DNA from: an uncultured Flavobacteriales bacterium | Lineage (GTDB): Bacteria > Bacteroidota > Bacteroidia > Flavobacteriales_C > GCA-002722245 | Direction of reading: 5' to 3' | Length of the DNA stretch: 56,093 bases | NCBI GenBank assembly: GCA_905182585.1 | Contig: CAJJCC010000027.1 | Span: 1-56,093 of the forward strand | Part shown: positions 1-8,142 of the stretch, in pieces | Position numbering within the stretch: the stretch's first letter is position 1 | Layout of the letters: each line of letters begins with the position of its first letter | The notes under the pieces: model-generated | The model's input: the letters and a program-made list of their open reading frames with translations, nothing else | Database searches by the model: none | What the model was told of the DNA's origin: nothing | Made by a program: the position numbers and the translations under genes

Positions 1-84
1 AATTGTTTTAAAAGACGTTTTGTTTCATCAAGGCAACATGGTTTCTTTTTAGTTTTGTTATTCCTGTAAAAAAAATTAAGAGAC

Positions 85-852
85 TTAAATTTTACCTGTT
101 AACCAATAGCTGAAATAACCACATAATTCATGTAGTAAATGATTCCAGGAAGCGAGGACTTCAATAGAAGGAATCAAACAGTGTTCAAATTCAAACTTTC
201 TATCACCAACATACCTGTTAGTTGATAAATAATTAACTTCAATTCCTTGGGCTTCAAAGCAACTTATTGATCTTCTCATATGTCTTGAAGAAGTAATTAG
301 CAGTATTTTCTTATTGCTAAAATCACCATAAATTTCTTTGAGCTTATTTTTCGAAAATAAAGCGTTTTCGTAAGTATTTCTTGATTTAGTTTCAAAAATC
401 CAATTTTCAGTTTTGATATTTATTGTTTTTAAATACCGCTTAAGTATTAACGACTCTTTATTTTCAGGGTGATATATATCACCGCTGCCTCCACTAAAAA
501 GTAAAGTTTCAATTGTACCGTTTTTCAGAAGGGGAAGAGCCTGTAAAAGTCTGTCTGCACTAGAGTTAAACCTTATTATATCATTGGACGCGTCATAATT
601 AATCATTCCACCAAGAACAATTCCAATATCATATTCTGAATATTCTAATTTCTCAACTGCAGGCTCCCATAATCTTACAAACTCATCTAAAATGAAGTTA
701 TTTCCAAAAATGAAAAGAAAAAAGAAAACAATTTTAATTAATTTTTTTCTCCGTTTGTCTTTTTTTGTAATTAAAATCCAAACTATTAAACCAAATAAAT
801 ATGTGAAAGGAGATGTTAAAAAAGCAAGTGTTTTAGATAAGATGAAAAACAT
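85..852 (-). CDS. DUF218 (YdcF/ElyC/SanA-like) membrane-anchored protein
   Basis: 255 residues. Two hydrophobic segments (about 5-29 and 38-55) lie on either side of a very basic stretch (KKDKRRKK). The soluble DUF218 domain follows, with the family hallmarks IVLGG (about 78), SADRL (about 97), LFSGG (about 118), the S-R-N-T-Y-E-N-A block (about 157) and LLITSSRHMRRS (about 184). Known relatives (ElyC, SanA, YdcF of E. coli) affect envelope integrity and lipid-carrier metabolism, but the reaction is unsettled. The start codon lies 2 nt after the stop of the upstream thiamine-binding protein gene, so the two are probably cotranscribed. The family call is firm; the role is not. Confidence 0.85.
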   Translation of the reverse strand: MFFILSKTLAFLTSPFTYLFGLIVWILITKKDKRRKKLIKIVFFFLFIFGNNFILDEFVRLWEPAVEKLEYSEYDIGIVLGGMINYDASNDIIRFNSSADRLLQALPLLKNGTIETLLFSGGSGDIYHPENKESLILKRYLKTINIKTENWIFETKSRNTYENALFSKNKLKEIYGDFSNKKILLITSSRHMRRSISCFEAQGIEVNYLSTNRYVGDRKFEFEHCLIPSIEVLASWNHLLHELCGYFSYWLTGKI

Positions 853-854
853 AA

Positions 855-1160
855 TTAAACTTTTCCAATTCTTTTCTCAACCGATTCTCTTTTTGATTTA
901 ATCAAATTGGTTTTATTCTTATTGTAATCCATGTTCATTACGCAGTAAATACGATCGGATATTGGATCCATAATTTCGTATGCTTGTTCAACTATGTTTA
1001 AAAGTTCCGGTACAGTTGCAGCTTCGATTATAGTTCCCATAGGGGTGAACTCAAAATTGAAGCCTGTACTTTTTATGTGTTCAACAACTTTACTTACATA
1101 TTCACCAATGTGATCACCTTTATTAATTGGAAATATTGCGAAATTCATTATAGCTGACAT
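855..1160 (-). CDS. MTH1187 family thiamine-binding protein (DUF77)
   Basis: 101 residues, the usual size for this ferredoxin-fold family. The N-terminal beta strand (MNFAIFPI), the middle F-x-x-T-P-M-G-T-I-I-E block (about 37-47) and the C-terminal R-x-E-S-V-E-x-R-I-G ending are characteristic. Homologues (YkoF / MTH1187 group) bind thiamine or its pyrimidine moiety; the cellular role is poorly defined. I chose the ATG at 1160 over the in-frame ATG 12 nt downstream because an exact TAnnTTTG promoter element ends 4 nt before it. The upstream DUF3276 gene has its own terminator in between, so this gene probably starts a new unit with the DUF218 gene. Confidence 0.85.
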   Translation of the reverse strand: MSAIMNFAIFPINKGDHIGEYVSKVVEHIKSTGFNFEFTPMGTIIEAATVPELLNIVEQAYEIMDPISDRIYCVMNMDYNKNKTNLIKSKRESVEKRIGKV

Positions 1161-1164
1161 GGTT

Positions 1165-1172
1165 CAAATTTA
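1165..1172 (-). promoter_or_regulatory. -7 promoter element TAAATTTG, possibly leaderless
   Basis: Exact match to the Bacteroidota -7 consensus TAnnTTTG, ending 4 nt (aacc) before the ATG at 1160. No TTG is found at the expected -33 distance, where the DUF3276 terminator stem lies. With the usual position of the element, transcription would begin at or next to the start codon. Confidence 0.5.
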
Positions 1173-1177
1173 GGCAT

Positions 1178-1209
1178 AAAAAAAGCTATCTCGGTGTACG
1201 GGATAGCTT
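1178..1209 (-). terminator. Intrinsic terminator after the DUF3276 gene
   Basis: Stem of 10 bp (arms 1183-1192 and 1200-1209, one G-T pair) with a 7-nt loop. On the minus strand it is followed by seven T (the A-run 1178-1184). Confidence 0.8.
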
Positions 1210-1230
1210 AAAGTATTTTATTGAGTTGAA

Positions 1231-1578
1231 TTATACTAAATCGTCAAATTTAACTTTAGTTGAGTATTTAGAATTTGTTTCTTTTACTTCTTGAGACTCT
1301 TCATAACCTTCATAAACCCCTTTTTCTTTTTGAATATAATCGATTGCTTCATATAAACCAAGAGCAAACTTTTCAAAGTCTTCTTTGTAAAGGAATAATT
1401 TATGTTTTTCGAAATGGAATTTTCCATCCTCTGTAAACTTCTTTTTACTTTCAGTAACAGTTAAATAGTAATCATCAGCTTTTGTTGCTTTTACATCAAA
1501 GAAATAGGTTCTTTTTCCAGCTCTTACCGCTTTTGAAAAAATTTCGTCCCTTCTCTCTCTATTTTCATTGTTATCCAT
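1231..1578 (-). CDS. DUF3276 / PUR-alpha-like nucleic-acid-binding protein
   Basis: 115 residues from the ATG at 1578. The reading frame stays open upstream to 1647, but the first 23 codons of that longer version look non-coding, while MDNNENRERRDEIFSKAV matches the way family members begin. The core Y-F-F-D-V-K ... Y-L-T-V-T-E-S-K-K motif and the F-H-K/L-F-L-Y-K-E-D-F block fit the PUR-like whirly fold of DUF3276, a family almost confined to Bacteroidota and related phyla. Distant relatives of PUR-alpha bind single-stranded nucleic acid; function here is inferred only. The gene is monocistronic, with a terminator directly downstream. Confidence 0.85.
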   Translation of the reverse strand: MDNNENRERRDEIFSKAVRAGKRTYFFDVKATKADDYYLTVTESKKKFTEDGKFHFEKHKLFLYKEDFEKFALGLYEAIDYIQKEKGVYEGYEESQEVKETNSKYSTKVKFDDLV

Positions 1579-1741
1579 AATATTACTTTTAGTGTTGTTG
1601 AAAATATCATTTTCTTTCACACTGCAATATAGAATAATTTTTCTCACTAAAAAGGTTTAATCTATCTAAATTATAGGTAAAACCGTAAAAATCTTCGATT
1701 AAATATTTAAATAGAACTATTAATCGTAAGTTTTAAGCGTC

Positions 1742-2398
1742 TTATTTAACATCTTTAGCTTCCTTACGCGCTACTCTTTTTTTGTGCCAATGAATATTTT
1801 GAGGATGGAAGTAAATGAATGCAGAAATGAATACAGAGTACAATAGTGCATACTTTAGTGTTTTCACACCTTCGCTTAAGAAGATTTGAACCATTTGACC
1901 ACTTGATCTTACTGTCCCTAGAGCTGACTGTGTAATCAATAAGGAAGTAAGCGCAAATAAGACAAAGAGTAAGCTTGTTTTGACGTTTTCGAAAAGTGCT
2001 TTTTGAAACGTAATATTGTATTTGAATTTATGCTTGAACGCAACCATTGTTGTTGTGAACAAAAAAACCAATAGAATTAATCTCTTTAAATAATATAGCT
2101 TTTCACTTACGGCAGCCATTTGACTGCTTATGTTTTGAAATGCGATGTAGGTTGTCTGATCAATATTTGATAATATCTCTTTTCCCTCATCTGTAAAGTC
2201 AGATTTTACAACAACGCTGTCTTGCGGCAATCCAATAATTTTAATTTGGTCAACTTCTTTAAGTTGTGCATAATCAATCAAGTCTCCAGTTTCTATGCCT
2301 TCGTAAATAGATTCATCATTATACGACGAATAAATAGATAAGTAAGTAATTACCAAAAGTACAAATACTGCTGCAGGAATTAACTTTAACTTTTTCAT
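1742..2398 (-). CDS. Four-helix membrane protein of unknown function
   Basis: 218 residues. One N-terminal helix (about 7-24) is followed by an 80-residue hydrophilic region rich in acidic residues, then three more helices (about 104-121, 141-160, 180-197), and a basic tail (HKKRVARKEAK) that should be cytoplasmic. I do not recognise a family. It lies downstream of rho but behind rho's terminator. An exact TAAATTTG element lies at 2421-2428, 22 nt upstream of the ATG, so it probably has its own promoter although no -33 TTG is visible. Confidence 0.7.
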   Translation of the reverse strand: MKKLKLIPAAVFVLLVITYLSIYSSYNDESIYEGIETGDLIDYAQLKEVDQIKIIGLPQDSVVVKSDFTDEGKEILSNIDQTTYIAFQNISSQMAAVSEKLYYLKRLILLVFLFTTTMVAFKHKFKYNITFQKALFENVKTSLLFVLFALTSLLITQSALGTVRSSGQMVQIFLSEGVKTLKYALLYSVFISAFIYFHPQNIHWHKKRVARKEAKDVK

Positions 2399-2436
2399 GG
2401 ATGGTGCGAATAGATTAAATCAAATTTAGGGTATAA

Positions 2437-2472
2437 AAACAAAAAAGGTTGCTTCTTTCGAAACAACCTTTT
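2437..2472 (-). terminator. Intrinsic terminator after rho
   Basis: Arms 2443-2451 (AAAAGGTTG) and 2464-2472 pair perfectly, with a further short TTC/GAA pairing inside. On the minus strand the stem runs into a T-rich tail. Confidence 0.75.
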
Positions 2473-2494
2473 AACAATACTTTGTAAAAAAAAT

Positions 2495-4189
2495 CTAACT
2501 ATTCATTGAAATTAAGAATTCATCGTTGTTTTTAGTATGACGAACTCTTTCTTGTAAAAATTCCATTGCTTCTTGTGGAGTCATGTCTGCTAAGAATTTT
2601 CTTAATCCCCATATTCTCTTAATTGCATGTGGTGCGATTAACATATCATCTCTTCTAGTAGAAGATAAGTTAAGGTCAATTGCTGGATATAAACGCTTAT
2701 TCGCTAATTTTCTATCCAATTGAAGCTCCATGTTACCAGTACCTTTGAATTCTTCAAAGATTACTTCATCCATTTTAGATCCTGTATCAACTAAAGCAGT
2801 AGCTAAAATTGTTAAAGAACCACCGTTTTCGATGTTACGAGCAGCTCCAAAGAATCTTTTTGGTTTGTGTAGTGCATTTGCATCAACCCCTCCAGAAAGT
2901 ACTTTTCCAGATGCTGGTGAAACTGTATTGTATGCTCTCGCTAAACGGGTGATCGAATCTAAAAGAATTACAACATCATGACCACATTCCGTCATTCTTT
3001 TTGCTTTCTCTAAAACAAGATTGGCAACTTTTACATGCTTATCTGCTGGTTCATCAAATGTCGAAGCAACAACTTCTGCATTTACTGATCTTGCCATATC
3101 TGTAACTTCTTCAGGTCTTTCATCAATTAATAAAACAATCATGTAAACTTCAGGATGGTTTTCAGCGATAGAATTCGCTACTTCCTTCAATAACATTGTT
3201 TTACCTGATTTAGGTTGAGATACGATTAACCCTCTTTGTCCTTTACCAATTGGAGCAAACATATCTAAAATTCTCATCGAGATAGACTGTTTTGTACCTT
3301 TTACTAAAGTGAACTTTTCTTCTGGGAAAAGAGGAGTGAGGTAGTCGAAAGGAACTCTGTCTCTTACAACATCGGGCTCTCTTCCATTTATTTCTACGAC
3401 TTTAACAAGAGGGAAATATTTTTCACCTTCTTTCGGAGGTCTTATTGTTCCAATAACTGTATCTCCAGTTTTCAAACCAAATAATTTGATTTGAGTTTGA
3501 GATACATAAATATCATCTGGAGAAGATAAATAGTTGAAATCAGATGATCTTAAGAAACCATAACCATCGGGCATCGTTTCTAAAACACCTTCACTATCTA
3601 CAATTCCATCAAAATTATATGCTGGTTCGGATTGTCTTCTATTCTCGTTGGGAGTCGGTCTGTCTTCCCTTCGTTTATCTTCCCTTCTTTCTGGTTTATT
3701 TTCAGCTCTCTCTGGTCTTTCTGTTCTATCTGGACGATCATTACGTTCCTTTCTTTCAGGTCGCTCAGCTCTAGCCGGTCTTTCAGCTCTAACAGGACGA
3801 TCGTTATCTTTTCGATCTTGTTTTACTGGTCTCTCAGAATTTCTTTGAACGGCTTTTACTTCTGTTTTTTCAACAAACTTCTCGTCTGGTTTTTCTTCAA
3901 CTTGAACTTGAACTTCCTCTTTTTGAATAGGGTCAAGAGTTTCTGTTTCAGCAGGAGCTTCTTTTGTATTTTTAACACCTTCTTTTTTTACGCGAACTCT
4001 TTTTCTTTTTTGAATTTCATCTTGTTCAGAATCAGTAGTGCCGGCAATTTTTTGTTTGTTTTGCACATCTAAAATAGACTCAACTAATTCGGCCTTTTTT
4101 AGTTTTTCTGTTCCTTTAACTTCCAAAACAGTTGCAATCTGACGAAGGTCAGCAACAAGCTTTTTGTTTAAATCCAAAATGCTATACAT
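2495..4189 (-). CDS. rho: Transcription termination factor Rho with long charged N-terminal insert
   Basis: 564 residues, roughly 145 more than E. coli Rho. The order is: Rho N-terminal helical domain (1-48, [18 protein letters not shown]), a low-complexity acidic/basic stretch (about 55-190) of R-P-E-R-x-E-R-P type repeats, the cold-shock RNA-binding domain (about 195-275, with GFLRS), and the RecA-like hexameric ATPase with Walker A PKSGKT (about 325), Walker [17 protein letters not shown] and the Q/R-loop region. Rho ends untranslated transcripts using ATP. Large Arg/Glu-rich inserts between the N-terminal and RNA-binding domains are known in Bacteroidota and Actinobacteria Rho and can add RNA affinity. 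It is probably transcribed alone; about 200 nt of leader separate it from DUF4293. Confidence 0.98.
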   Translation of the reverse strand: MYSILDLNKKLVADLRQIATVLEVKGTEKLKKAELVESILDVQNKQKIAGTTDSEQDEIQKRKRVRVKKEGVKNTKEAPAETETLDPIQKEEVQVQVEEKPDEKFVEKTEVKAVQRNSERPVKQDRKDNDRPVRAERPARAERPERKERNDRPDRTERPERAENKPERREDKRREDRPTPNENRRQSEPAYNFDGIVDSEGVLETMPDGYGFLRSSDFNYLSSPDDIYVSQTQIKLFGLKTGDTVIGTIRPPKEGEKYFPLVKVVEINGREPDVVRDRVPFDYLTPLFPEEKFTLVKGTKQSISMRILDMFAPIGKGQRGLIVSQPKSGKTMLLKEVANSIAENHPEVYMIVLLIDERPEEVTDMARSVNAEVVASTFDEPADKHVKVANLVLEKAKRMTECGHDVVILLDSITRLARAYNTVSPASGKVLSGGVDANALHKPKRFFGAARNIENGGSLTILATALVDTGSKMDEVIFEEFKGTGNMELQLDRKLANKRLYPAIDLNLSSTRRDDMLIAPHAIKRIWGLRKFLADMTPQEAMEFLQERVRHTKNNDEFLISMNS

Positions 4190-4391
4190 ATATATATTTG
4201 TTGGGTGATAATTTCAAATGAAAAAAATTGAGGAAATTTATCTGCAAGAATTTGCTGAACGATTTCTACTACAATAATATGAATAAATTCTTAGCTGAAT
4301 GTATAAATTGGTGATTTTTTATAAAAAGTACTGTGTTTAAAACACTAGTGAAAATTTACTAAATTAATTTAGGAACAAATTTAAATGCCTT

Positions 4392-4844
4392 TTATCTGAT
4401 TCGGTCTACAGATTTAACCAAGTCGTCGTCTTTTTTAATAGCCTTACCCGCTAACAAAAATAAAACGGTAGATATTGGTAATACAAAAATTGGAATTCCG
4501 AATGAAATAGAGGTAGGGTTTAGGTCTTGAATATTTAAATAAGACATTACTAAAAAAATCATTTCAACAAACGTAAACAATACACCAATCTTCGTTATTT
4601 TTTGTTGTTGCTTTCTTTTCTTAAACATGAAAATTGAAACAACGGCCAAAGCAGCTACGATTAATGATAAAATCAAGGTTTTATCATTTCCTTGAATTTG
4701 TTCGTTCTCAAAATTAATTGTTCCCGAACCCGTTAATGAAAATGTCATACCATCAGCAGTGTATTTAAAATATGTTCCAAAAGCAAAATAAGTTTGTATT
4801 CCTGCAGCAAGTAATAAGTATAAAGATTGTTTTCGTTGAATCAT
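4392..4844 (-). CDS. DUF4293 family membrane protein
   Basis: 150 residues with four predicted helices (about 8-24, 58-75, 86-103, 113-132) and the conserved start M-I-Q-R-K-Q-S-L-Y-L-L. The family is Bacteroidota-specific and has no assigned function; it is commonly found beside rho. The gene starts 9 nt after the stop of the DUF4202 gene, so it is probably the last gene of the glmM / cysteine desulfurase / DUF4202 unit. Confidence 0.85.
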   Translation of the reverse strand: MIQRKQSLYLLLAAGIQTYFAFGTYFKYTADGMTFSLTGSGTINFENEQIQGNDKTLILSLIVAALAVVSIFMFKKRKQQQKITKIGVLFTFVEMIFLVMSYLNIQDLNPTSISFGIPIFVLPISTVLFLLAGKAIKKDDDLVKSVDRIR

Positions 4845-4853
4845 GATTTTATT

Positions 4854-5405
4854 TTATGCAAGTGCCTTTTTAATTAAATCTAAAATAGCGGCATCGTAAT
4901 TAATTTCTAAAGCAAATTTATGTGCTTTCTCTGACATTTTACCCCAAGTTTTCTGAATTATTTTAATCCATTTTTCTTCAGTGTAATCTTTTGAGGAAGC
5001 AAAAGGTTGAATATGGTAATTCAAAAACACTAAACAAGCAACGTCTTCAATAAGTTGAGAGTTAGCATTATTTCTTAAATCTTTCTTTGAAATCATTGAC
5101 TTTACAATGGATACAAAGTCAACTGAATAACCTACAGATAACAATACCTCTCCAGCCTTATCTGCTTGGTATTGGTATAATCCAATTCTCCATTGGTAAT
5201 ACCCTTTTTTTCCAACTGGGAAATCACTTCTAGGTATTTCCCATCTTTTAAAGTGCTGACATCTAGCAGCCATTTCTTGCTCTTCTGTATAGTTAGAATT
5301 AATTTTCGCTAACCATTCAAAACATTGATTTGCATAAAGTAACGCCTCTCCTTTGGGGTCAGATGAATGAACTTTATTGATTAATTCAATCGCTTTTTCT
5401 TTCAT
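4854..5405 (-). CDS. DUF4202 domain protein
   Basis: 183 residues, full length for DUF4202. The conserved features are H-S-x-D-P (about 13), a C-Q-H-F-K-R-W-E-I-P-R block with R-x-x-F-P (about 48-64), Y-Q-W-R (about 70), and an E-D-V-A-C-L-V-F-L pattern (about 121) with conserved acidic and His residues, suggesting a helical, possibly metal-dependent enzyme. The function is unknown. It lies 2 nt after the cysteine desulfurase stop, so the two are tightly coupled; a link to sulfur metabolism is an inference from this and from my recollection that DUF4202 genes often sit near sulfur-assimilation genes. Confidence 0.85.
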   Translation of the reverse strand: MKEKAIELINKVHSSDPKGEALLYANQCFEWLAKINSNYTEEQEMAARCQHFKRWEIPRSDFPVGKKGYYQWRIGLYQYQADKAGEVLLSVGYSVDFVSIVKSMISKKDLRNNANSQLIEDVACLVFLNYHIQPFASSKDYTEEKWIKIIQKTWGKMSEKAHKFALEINYDAAILDLIKKALA

Positions 5406-5407
5406 AC

Positions 5408-6532
5408 TTATTTCGTCAAGAGTTTTTTTAATACGTTAACCAAGCGTTTTATATCAACTGCCGTATTGTACTTAGAAAATGAAATTCTAATTGCAGGATT
5501 ATTCATAGAAACGCCCATTGCCTTTAAAACATGTGAGCCTTTATTACTACCCGAAGTACATGCGCTTCCGCCACTTATCGCAATTCCTTCGAGGTCCAAG
5601 TTAAAAAGTAACATCGAAACATCTTTTTCGGTTTGAAAAGAAAGGTTAGTAATAGCAGGAGAGGAGTTATGCTCGTCTCCGTTAATCTTATACTCTAGGC
5701 CTTCGGATTTTAACTGAAAGAATAATTGCGATTTTAAATGATGTAAATGCTTTGTAATTTCAGGTAAATCAGCCTTGATCGTCATTAAAGCTTTTTCCAT
5801 ACCCAAAATTGAAGTTACATTCTCAGTTCCACCTCTAAGTCCTTTTTCCTGGCTTCCTCCGTTAATAAAAGGAGTAATACTGTGCTTCTGATTAACGTAT
5901 AAGAACCCAACCCCTTTAGGTCCGTGAAACTTATGACCAGAGCAAGTCACGAAATCAATATCAACTTCTTTTAAATTAAAGTCAAAGTATGCAATGCTTT
6001 GAACCGTATCAGAATGAAACAAAGCTTGATTTCTTTTACAGATTTCGTTTATTACTGAAATTGGACTAATTAAACCAGTTTCATTATTGATATGCATAAT
6101 TGACACTAAGGTCTTCTTCGCAGATTTCGATAACAGTTCTTCTAAATGTACTAAGTTTATCGTTCCAGAATCGGAGATGTCAACGTATTCAAATTCAACA
6201 CCTTTAGGAAGTTTAAATACAGGATTTAAAACCGCAGAATGTTCAGTTTCACAAGTGATTATTCTTTGAATTTGAAGATCTTTAATGGCACAATTAAAAA
6301 CCATATTATTAGCTTCGGTTCCTCCTGATGTGAAAATAATTTCACTCGGTTGAGCCTTGATCGCATTTGCAATATTTTTCCGAGCCATTTCTATTTTAGC
6401 CCGAACACTTCTTCCAAATGAATGAATAGAAGAGGGATTTCCAAGATCATTTAAGAGGGATTCATGCATAACACGAACTACTTCTTTCGATAAGGGAGTT
6501 GCTGCAGCGTTATCCAAATATATTTTTTGCAT
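5408..6532 (-). CDS. Cysteine desulfurase (NifS/IscS-like aminotransferase class V)
   Basis: 374 residues. It converts L-cysteine to alanine and an enzyme-bound persulfide that supplies sulfur for Fe-S clusters or thio-modification. Visible features are YLDNAAATP at the N-terminus, TSGGTEANN (about 68-76), HINNETG (about 147), the PLP-binding Lys in SGHKFHGPKG (about 200), and the catalytic Cys in GSACTSGS near 325. The loop around this Cys is long enough for an IscS/NifS-like group I enzyme. It starts 12 nt after glmM and is followed after 2 nt by DUF4202. No isc or suf scaffold gene is nearby, so it may serve tRNA thiolation or another acceptor. Confidence 0.93.
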   Translation of the reverse strand: MQKIYLDNAAATPLSKEVVRVMHESLLNDLGNPSSIHSFGRSVRAKIEMARKNIANAIKAQPSEIIFTSGGTEANNMVFNCAIKDLQIQRIITCETEHSAVLNPVFKLPKGVEFEYVDISDSGTINLVHLEELLSKSAKKTLVSIMHINNETGLISPISVINEICKRNQALFHSDTVQSIAYFDFNLKEVDIDFVTCSGHKFHGPKGVGFLYVNQKHSITPFINGGSQEKGLRGGTENVTSILGMEKALMTIKADLPEITKHLHHLKSQLFFQLKSEGLEYKINGDEHNSSPAITNLSFQTEKDVSMLLFNLDLEGIAISGGSACTSGSNKGSHVLKAMGVSMNNPAIRISFSKYNTAVDIKRLVNVLKKLLTK

Positions 6533-6544
6533 GGCTAAGTTAAA

Positions 6545-7930
6545 CTATGCGATAATTTCTTTTATTTCAGAAATGATTTTTTGAGCTAATTGTTCAGCCT
6601 TCTCTTCATTTGCACTTTCTGAATATATTCGAATTATAGGTTCAGTGTTTGATTTTCTCAAGTGAACCCATTCTTCAGCAAAATCAATTTTAACACCATC
6701 GATGGTGTTAACATTTTCATTTGCATATTTTTCTTCCATTTTTTCAAGAATCAAATCAACATCAATTTCTGGTGTTAATTCAATCTTATTCTTGCTGATA
6801 TGGTATTGAGGGTAACCAACTCTTAAAGTTTTAGCTGATTTCCCAGTTTGCGCCATGTGCGACAATATCAATGCAATCCCAATTAAAGAATCGCGTCCAT
6901 AATGTAAATCAGGAAAAATAACACCACCATTGCCTTCTCCACCAATAACAGCATTCTTTGCTTTCATTTGGTTTACAACGTTTACTTCACCAACTGCAGA
7001 AGCAAAATATTCACCTCCAGCTTTTTCGGTAATGTCTCTTAATGCTCGGGTGCTTGACATATTAGAAACTGTATTTCCTTTTCGTTTAGATAACACGTAA
7101 TCGGCAACAGCAACTAAAGTATATTCTTCTCCAAACATGCTTCCGTCTTCACAAACTAATGCTAAACGATCAACATCAGGATCAACAACAATACCGATAT
7201 CAGCTTTATTCTCAACAACCGTTTTTGAAATTTCAGTTAAATTTTCTGGTAAAGGCTCTGGATTGTGTGGGAACTGACCATTTGGTTCACAATATAACTC
7301 ATAAATTTCTTCAACTCCTAAAGCTCTTAATAGTGGAGGAAGACAAAGTCCTCCAGTTGAATTAACAGCATCGATAGCAACTTTAAACTTCGCAGCTTTA
7401 ATCGCTTCAACATCTACTAGTTCATGATCCAATATCTCTTTGATATGAATATCAAAATATTTATCATTTGTTGTAATGACTCCTAAATCGTCAACATCAG
7501 CATAGTTGAAATCTTCTTGATCGGCAATTGTTAAAAGTTCTTGTCCATCTTCACCTGAGATGAATTCACCTTTGCCGTTTAAAAGCTTTAATGCGTTCCA
7601 TTGTTTAGGATTATGAGATGCCGTTAGGATTATTCCTCCATTTGCATTTTCCATAGGAACAGCAATTTCAACAGTTGGAGTAGTAGATAATCCTAAGTTG
7701 ACAACATCAATACCTAAACCTATTAAAGTAGAGATGACTAAGTTTTCAATCATTAAGCCACTTATTCTTGCATCTCTCCCAACTACGATTTTGATTTTCC
7801 CCGATGCTTGTTTTTTAATCCACTCACCATAGGCGCTTGTAAACTTAACTACGTCTAATGGACTTAAACCTTCTCCAGGCTTGCCTCCAATAGTACCTCT
7901 AATTCCAGAAATCGATTTTATTAAAGTCAC
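6545..7930 (-). CDS. glmM: Phosphoglucosamine mutase
   Basis: 461 residues, alpha-D-phosphohexomutase superfamily. It interconverts glucosamine-6-phosphate and glucosamine-1-phosphate on the route to UDP-GlcNAc. The phosphoserine is in TASHNP (Ser105), the Mg2+ loop is DPDVDRLA (about 245), the sugar-binding GEGNGG lies near 335, and the phosphate-binding RKSNTEPIIRIY is near 430. The start is GTG; no in-frame ATG precedes it. Phosphomannomutase activity cannot be ruled out from sequence, but the GEGNGG loop and length fit the Bacteroidota GlmM group. It heads a minus-strand unit divergent from the TPR gene. Confidence 0.9.
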   Translation of the reverse strand: MTLIKSISGIRGTIGGKPGEGLSPLDVVKFTSAYGEWIKKQASGKIKIVVGRDARISGLMIENLVISTLIGLGIDVVNLGLSTTPTVEIAVPMENANGGIILTASHNPKQWNALKLLNGKGEFISGEDGQELLTIADQEDFNYADVDDLGVITTNDKYFDIHIKEILDHELVDVEAIKAAKFKVAIDAVNSTGGLCLPPLLRALGVEEIYELYCEPNGQFPHNPEPLPENLTEISKTVVENKADIGIVVDPDVDRLALVCEDGSMFGEEYTLVAVADYVLSKRKGNTVSNMSSTRALRDITEKAGGEYFASAVGEVNVVNQMKAKNAVIGGEGNGGVIFPDLHYGRDSLIGIALILSHMAQTGKSAKTLRVGYPQYHISKNKIELTPEIDVDLILEKMEEKYANENVNTIDGVKIDFAEEWVHLRKSNTEPIIRIYSESANEEKAEQLAQKIISEIKEIIA

Positions 7931-8142
7931 AATGGTTGTTTTTTATTTACGGAAATTAATAAAAAGTAACCTTAGAAAATATTCAAGTTTTCAACGATAA
8001 AAGTTATTAGCTTATAACTTGCTGTTTATCAGGTGTTTTATTGCTTTTTAAAAATTTTAAACGAAAAATTGTGAATAATAATAGTTAAAGTTGTTTGTTC
8101 TGTACGTAATATTTCGGCAGATTTATAGGTAGAAGCTAAACT

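Noticed and set aside
1-84. Left edge before the DUF218 gene
   Set aside because: No ORF, hairpin or promoter that I can support in these 84 nt.
3544-4072. Three overlapping plus-strand ORFs opposite rho
   Set aside because: They mirror the low-complexity Arg/Glu/Pro-rich part of rho; their products are Ser/Leu/Phe-rich with no start signals.
4218-4277. 19-codon plus-strand ORF (MKKIEEIYLQEFAERFLLQ) in the rho upstream region
   Set aside because: Antisense to the rho leader, no promoter or terminator, and too short to support.
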